From contig JAGGUB010000039.1 of assembly GCA_021158725.1 (NCBI GenBank), positions 1 to 9,085 of the forward strand: 9,085 nt of DNA, in the 5' to 3' direction. Every line of letters starts with the position of its first letter. The first letter of the stretch is position 1. The translations under genes and the position numbers were made by a program. This DNA comes from Caldifarciminota bacterium (GTDB taxonomy: Bacteria > Hydrothermota > UBA3073 > NMUJ01). A model generated the notes under the pieces. The model was not told the DNA's origin, did not search any database, and worked only from the letters and a program-made list of their open reading frames with translations. This document shows, piece after piece, positions 6,594-9,085 of this stretch.

Positions 6594-8083
6594 GACCCCG
6601 CATACTGTGGATAGACGACGAGATTGTTGCATTGGAACCACTCATAAAGTTGCTCGAAAATGCCGGCTACCACGTGATACCTGCTGCCAGTGGTGACAAA
6701 GGTATAGAGATCCTGCTTAATGATCGTATCGATCTGGTGCTGTTGGATGAAATCATGCCAGGCAAGGATGGGTTAGCTGTACTCAATGATATGCATGCGC
6801 TCGGCATAGATGTACCAGTTGTCATGGTCACAAAGGTTGAGGATGCCGACTTCATAACCGAAACGCTATCCAAAAAGGTAGCAGGTTTCGTCATAAAGCC
6901 GATAAAGTTTGCACAACTCTATGCGGTTGTTAAACAGATACTCGAACAGCCACAACTTGTGGAGAAGGAGCTACCCAAGGAGTACACAAGGTTCTACAAC
7001 AACGTAATGGACCGTCTAAACAGAGGTGCTATCACACCTGAGGGCTGGATCGACATCTACAAATCGTTATTGAAGTGGGACATAAGTATCGATATACCAG
7101 GGTTCCATGAGTTACATGATGGGCTCTGGGAAAAAGTCGAGAAGCACTTCTCACATTACGTAGAACAACACTACAGGGATTGGATCGAAGGTACAGGCCC
7201 ATTACTATCGCCGTATATTGTGAAAGAAGAGCTACTACCATTCTTGTACGAACACAAGCGTGTGCTGTTCCTGTTGATAGATTGTATGAGGTTTGACGTG
7301 TGGTGGGCGATCAAGAACGAGCTCACCCCCATGTATCATATAGACGAATCCGCATACTACTCGATATTACCGACAGCTACACCGTTTGCACGTAATGCGA
7401 TATTTTCAGGCAAATTTCCCATCGATTTCGTGAAACAATATCCTGACGCATGGCGTAACAACGAATGTGAGTACCCTGCATTCATGAAGAGGTGTGGTCT
7501 CAAAGATGTAGCGTTTGTCAAGATTATCAAAAGCGAAGATGCAGAGGTATTACCCGATATTCTGGACAACCACAAGCGTTACCCACTGATTGTAGTGGTG
7601 GTCAACCTCATCGATCTACTCGTACATCGGCCAAAACATGGGCTACTGTATGAGGTTGTCCATGATATCAAGGGCTTACGTGACCTAAGTGCGTTATGGT
7701 TTTCGAAATCTATGCTGCTAAACTTCATACGTGGGTTACATAGCCGCGGTTATGCAATATTTCTGACCACAGATCATGGTGCAATCCTTGGCAAGAAAGG
7801 GGTCAAAATCTACGGTGGTGAACACATATCACCAAGCTTACGGTACAAATACGATCGTTTCATAAGGGTTGAAGACAAGCGTGCCGCTATGCTCATAAAC
7901 GAGCCACGTGAATACAAGTTAGCACCCGAAAACATGAAGTTCGCCATCGCAAAGGAAGACTATTTCTTCATATATCCCACACACCCTGAAGCCTACGAAA
8001 AGCGATATAAGTTTCTGTTCCAACATGGTGGTATATCGTTACAAGAGATGATCGTACCGCTTGTGAAGCTTGAACCCCTATGA
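6590..8083 (+). CDS. porX: PorX-like response regulator: receiver domain fused to PglZ phosphodiesterase domain
   Basis: This 497-aa protein has a receiver domain (1-118) and a helical linker (about 119-200). A PglZ domain of the alkaline-phosphatase superfamily covers about 220-497. Receiver residues are complete: Asp9/Asp10, phospho-acceptor Asp53 (LLDEIMPG), Thr81 and Lys103 (IKP). The PglZ part keeps LLIDCMRFD (Asp231), PTATPFARNAIFSG (Thr262/Thr264), NLIDLLVHRP (His346), TTDHG (Asp395/His396) and QHGG (His479). These are the expected zinc ligands and nucleophilic Thr. Domain order, length and TATPxARNAIF match PorX of Bacteroidota, which controls type IX secretion and has been shown to hydrolyse oligonucleotides. 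Whether this host has type IX secretion cannot be seen here. It starts in an ATGA overlap with the kinase gene, and its stop forms ATGA with nadD. The architecture is near certain; equivalence of role to PorX is inferred. Confidence 0.9.
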   Translation: MRPRILWIDDEIVALEPLIKLLENAGYHVIPAASGDKGIEILLNDRIDLVLLDEIMPGKDGLAVLNDMHALGIDVPVVMVTKVEDADFITETLSKKVAGFVIKPIKFAQLYAVVKQILEQPQLVEKELPKEYTRFYNNVMDRLNRGAITPEGWIDIYKSLLKWDISIDIPGFHELHDGLWEKVEKHFSHYVEQHYRDWIEGTGPLLSPYIVKEELLPFLYEHKRVLFLLIDCMRFDVWWAIKNELTPMYHIDESAYYSILPTATPFARNAIFSGKFPIDFVKQYPDAWRNNECEYPAFMKRCGLKDVAFVKIIKSEDAEVLPDILDNHKRYPLIVVVVNLIDLLVHRPKHGLLYEVVHDIKGLRDLSALWFSKSMLLNFIRGLHSRGYAIFLTTDHGAILGKKGVKIYGGEHISPSLRYKYDRFIRVEDKRAAMLINEPREYKLAPENMKFAIAKEDYFFIYPTHPEAYEKRYKFLFQHGGISLQEMIVPLVKLEPL

Positions 8084-8679
8084 GGATAGCAATACTTGGT
8101 GGCACATTTAACCCACCACATATTGGACACCTGATAATCGGTGAACGTGCACATTCAGTACTTAAGCTCGATCGCGTATTCTTTATACCAGCCAACATAC
8201 CACCTATAAAAGAGAAGTTCACTGAGATCGGTAAACACCATAGGTTGAAGATGACACAACTTGCGACCAAGGATAACCCACACTTCACTGTGTTGGACTG
8301 GGAATTACAGCGTGGCGGTGTATCATATACGATCGATACTGTGAACGAAATTCGTGCAAAGCTATCACCAACCGAAATCTACCTCATAATGGGTTGGGAT
8401 CAGGCACTAATTTTCGACAAGTGGAAAGCCCACGATAAGCTTCTGGAGCTCTGTAAGCTTGTTGTGTTTACACGACCCGGCTACGAAGGTACGTTACCTG
8501 CAATATTGAAGGGTAGCCAAACATTACCATTATATATCGATGTATCGTCATCCATGATACGTGATATGTTGACACGTGGTGAATCCATCCGTTACCTGGT
8601 ACCCAATACCGTCATCTCCTATATCTACAAGCACAAACTATATGGTGTGAAGGGTCACGATTTCTTCCTCGCAAGGTAA
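8080..8679 (+). CDS. nadD: Nicotinate-nucleotide adenylyltransferase
   Basis: NadD adenylates nicotinate mononucleotide to deamido-NAD with ATP, a late step of NAD synthesis. The 199-aa product has the nucleotidyltransferase signature GGTFNPPHIGHL (7-18; His14, His17). It also has VSYTIDTV (81-88), an IMGWD motif (103-107), and the C-terminal VSSSMIRDML (155-164) with RYLVPNTVISYIYKHKLY (171-188). These are all family marks, and the length is normal. The ATG sits in an ATGA overlap with the porX-like gene, making this the last gene of the operon. Its final 25 bases overlap, tail to tail, the 3' end of the dnaJ-like gene on the other strand. That leaves no intergenic space for a conventional terminator. 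Confidence 0.95.
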   Translation: MRIAILGGTFNPPHIGHLIIGERAHSVLKLDRVFFIPANIPPIKEKFTEIGKHHRLKMTQLATKDNPHFTVLDWELQRGGVSYTIDTVNEIRAKLSPTEIYLIMGWDQALIFDKWKAHDKLLELCKLVVFTRPGYEGTLPAILKGSQTLPLYIDVSSSMIRDMLTRGESIRYLVPNTVISYIYKHKLYGVKGHDFFLAR

Positions 8680-9085
8680 GGTGCAATCTCCTCCAGCTTT
8701 CTCTTTATATCACGTGGCAGATCCTTCGGTATCTTAACATGTAGTTCAACAATTTCGTCACCACGTCCCCAACCATTCACATTGGGTATACCTCTACCCG
8801 TAAGCCGTATGACTTTACCATCAGGTGTACCGGGTGCTATCTTCACGGTTACGGATTTACCATCAGGTGTAGGTACCTCAACCGTACCACCAAGTACAAA
8901 CGTGGTGAATGGCACCTCCAACCTCACCAACACATCGTTACCTTTGCGTTTGAAAACAGGGTGCGGCTTCTCGTTTATTGTGACAAGCAAATCACCCGGT
9001 GGCCCACCATCCGAACTTACGTTACCCTTACCCTTTATTGTGAGTGTATCGCCATTCCTGACACCAGCTGGTATACGTACCTCGA
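8655..9085 (-). CDS. dnaJ: DnaJ-family Hsp40 co-chaperone, C-terminal part (5' end beyond the window)
   Basis: The last 142 or so residues of a DnaJ-type substrate-binding region are visible, running in from the right edge. The order VRIPAGVRNGDTLTIKGKG, GGPPGDLLVTI, HPVFKRKGNDV, LGGTVEVPTPDGK and IAPGTPDGKVIRLTGRGIP followed by GRGDEIVELHVKIPKDL is the standard peptide-binding C-terminal domain of Hsp40. Such proteins deliver unfolded clients to DnaK and stimulate its ATPase. The J-domain, G/F region and any zinc centre lie outside the window, so a true DnaJ cannot be told from a CbpA-type protein. An apparent start inside this stretch (TTG at 8990) is not real, because the frame stays open with conserved sequence to the window edge. 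The gene ends within the 3' end of nadD. Confidence 0.9.
   Translation of the reverse strand, partial: EVRIPAGVRNGDTLTIKGKGNVSSDGGPPGDLLVTINEKPHPVFKRKGNDVLVRLEVPFTTFVLGGTVEVPTPDGKSVTVKIAPGTPDGKVIRLTGRGIPNVNGWGRGDEIVELHVKIPKDLPRDIKRKLEEIAPYLARKKS

Noticed and set aside
8680..8990. An independent short gene starting with TTG at 8990
   Set aside because: The reading frame continues upstream to the window edge with conserved DnaJ C-terminal sequence, so this is the end of a longer gene.
1..9085. CRISPR arrays, tRNA or rRNA genes, insertion sequences and tandem repeats
   Set aside because: None was seen. Genes cover nearly the entire window, and no direct repeats of spacer length or transposase motifs were found by eye.

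Overview
The window is bacterial and almost fully coding. It holds eleven protein genes, two of them cut by the window edges. I see no RNA genes, mobile elements, CRISPR arrays or phage genes. Several features suggest an anaerobic, probably uncultured member of the Fibrobacteres-Chlorobi-Bacteroidetes (FCB) group or a neighbouring candidate phylum. They are a PorX-type response regulator (REC plus PglZ domain), a sensor kinase of the Bacteroidota 'AHQLGTP' type, and an oxygen-sensitive class III ribonucleotide reductase. This placement is inference from protein types, not from a phylogeny.

Left part (1-2085, minus strand): three genes run leftward from a promoter region near 2120. They are a ten-TM ArsP_2-type heavy-metal/manganese transporter, a LysE-family exporter whose start overlaps the transporter's stop by one base, and fabD (malonyl-CoA:ACP transacylase), which runs off the left edge.

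Middle (2086-2215): this 130-bp divergent intergenic region is the only real non-coding DNA here. It carries a plausible promoter for each direction and a strong Shine-Dalgarno site for the rightward operon.

Right part (2216-8679, plus strand): a seven-gene operon in which every junction overlaps. The order is nrdD (class III ribonucleotide reductase), an unrecognised 166-aa gene, acpS (holo-ACP synthase), a stand-alone N-terminal half of a heptosyltransferase-like (GT9) protein, a membrane sensor histidine kinase, a PorX-like response regulator with PglZ phosphodiesterase domain, and nadD (nicotinate-nucleotide adenylyltransferase). At the right edge the C-terminal part of a DnaJ-family chaperone lies on the minus strand, and its 3' end overlaps that of nadD by 25 bp.

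Functionally the window combines precursor and cofactor supply (dNTPs, NAD, ACP activation, malonyl-ACP) with a two-component system. AcpS activates the carrier protein that FabD loads, although the two genes lie in opposite operons. The most interesting points are the direct genetic coupling of the kinase to a PorX-type regulator, the unknown gene coupled to nrdD where an activase gene (nrdG) might be expected, and the half-length GT9-like protein.
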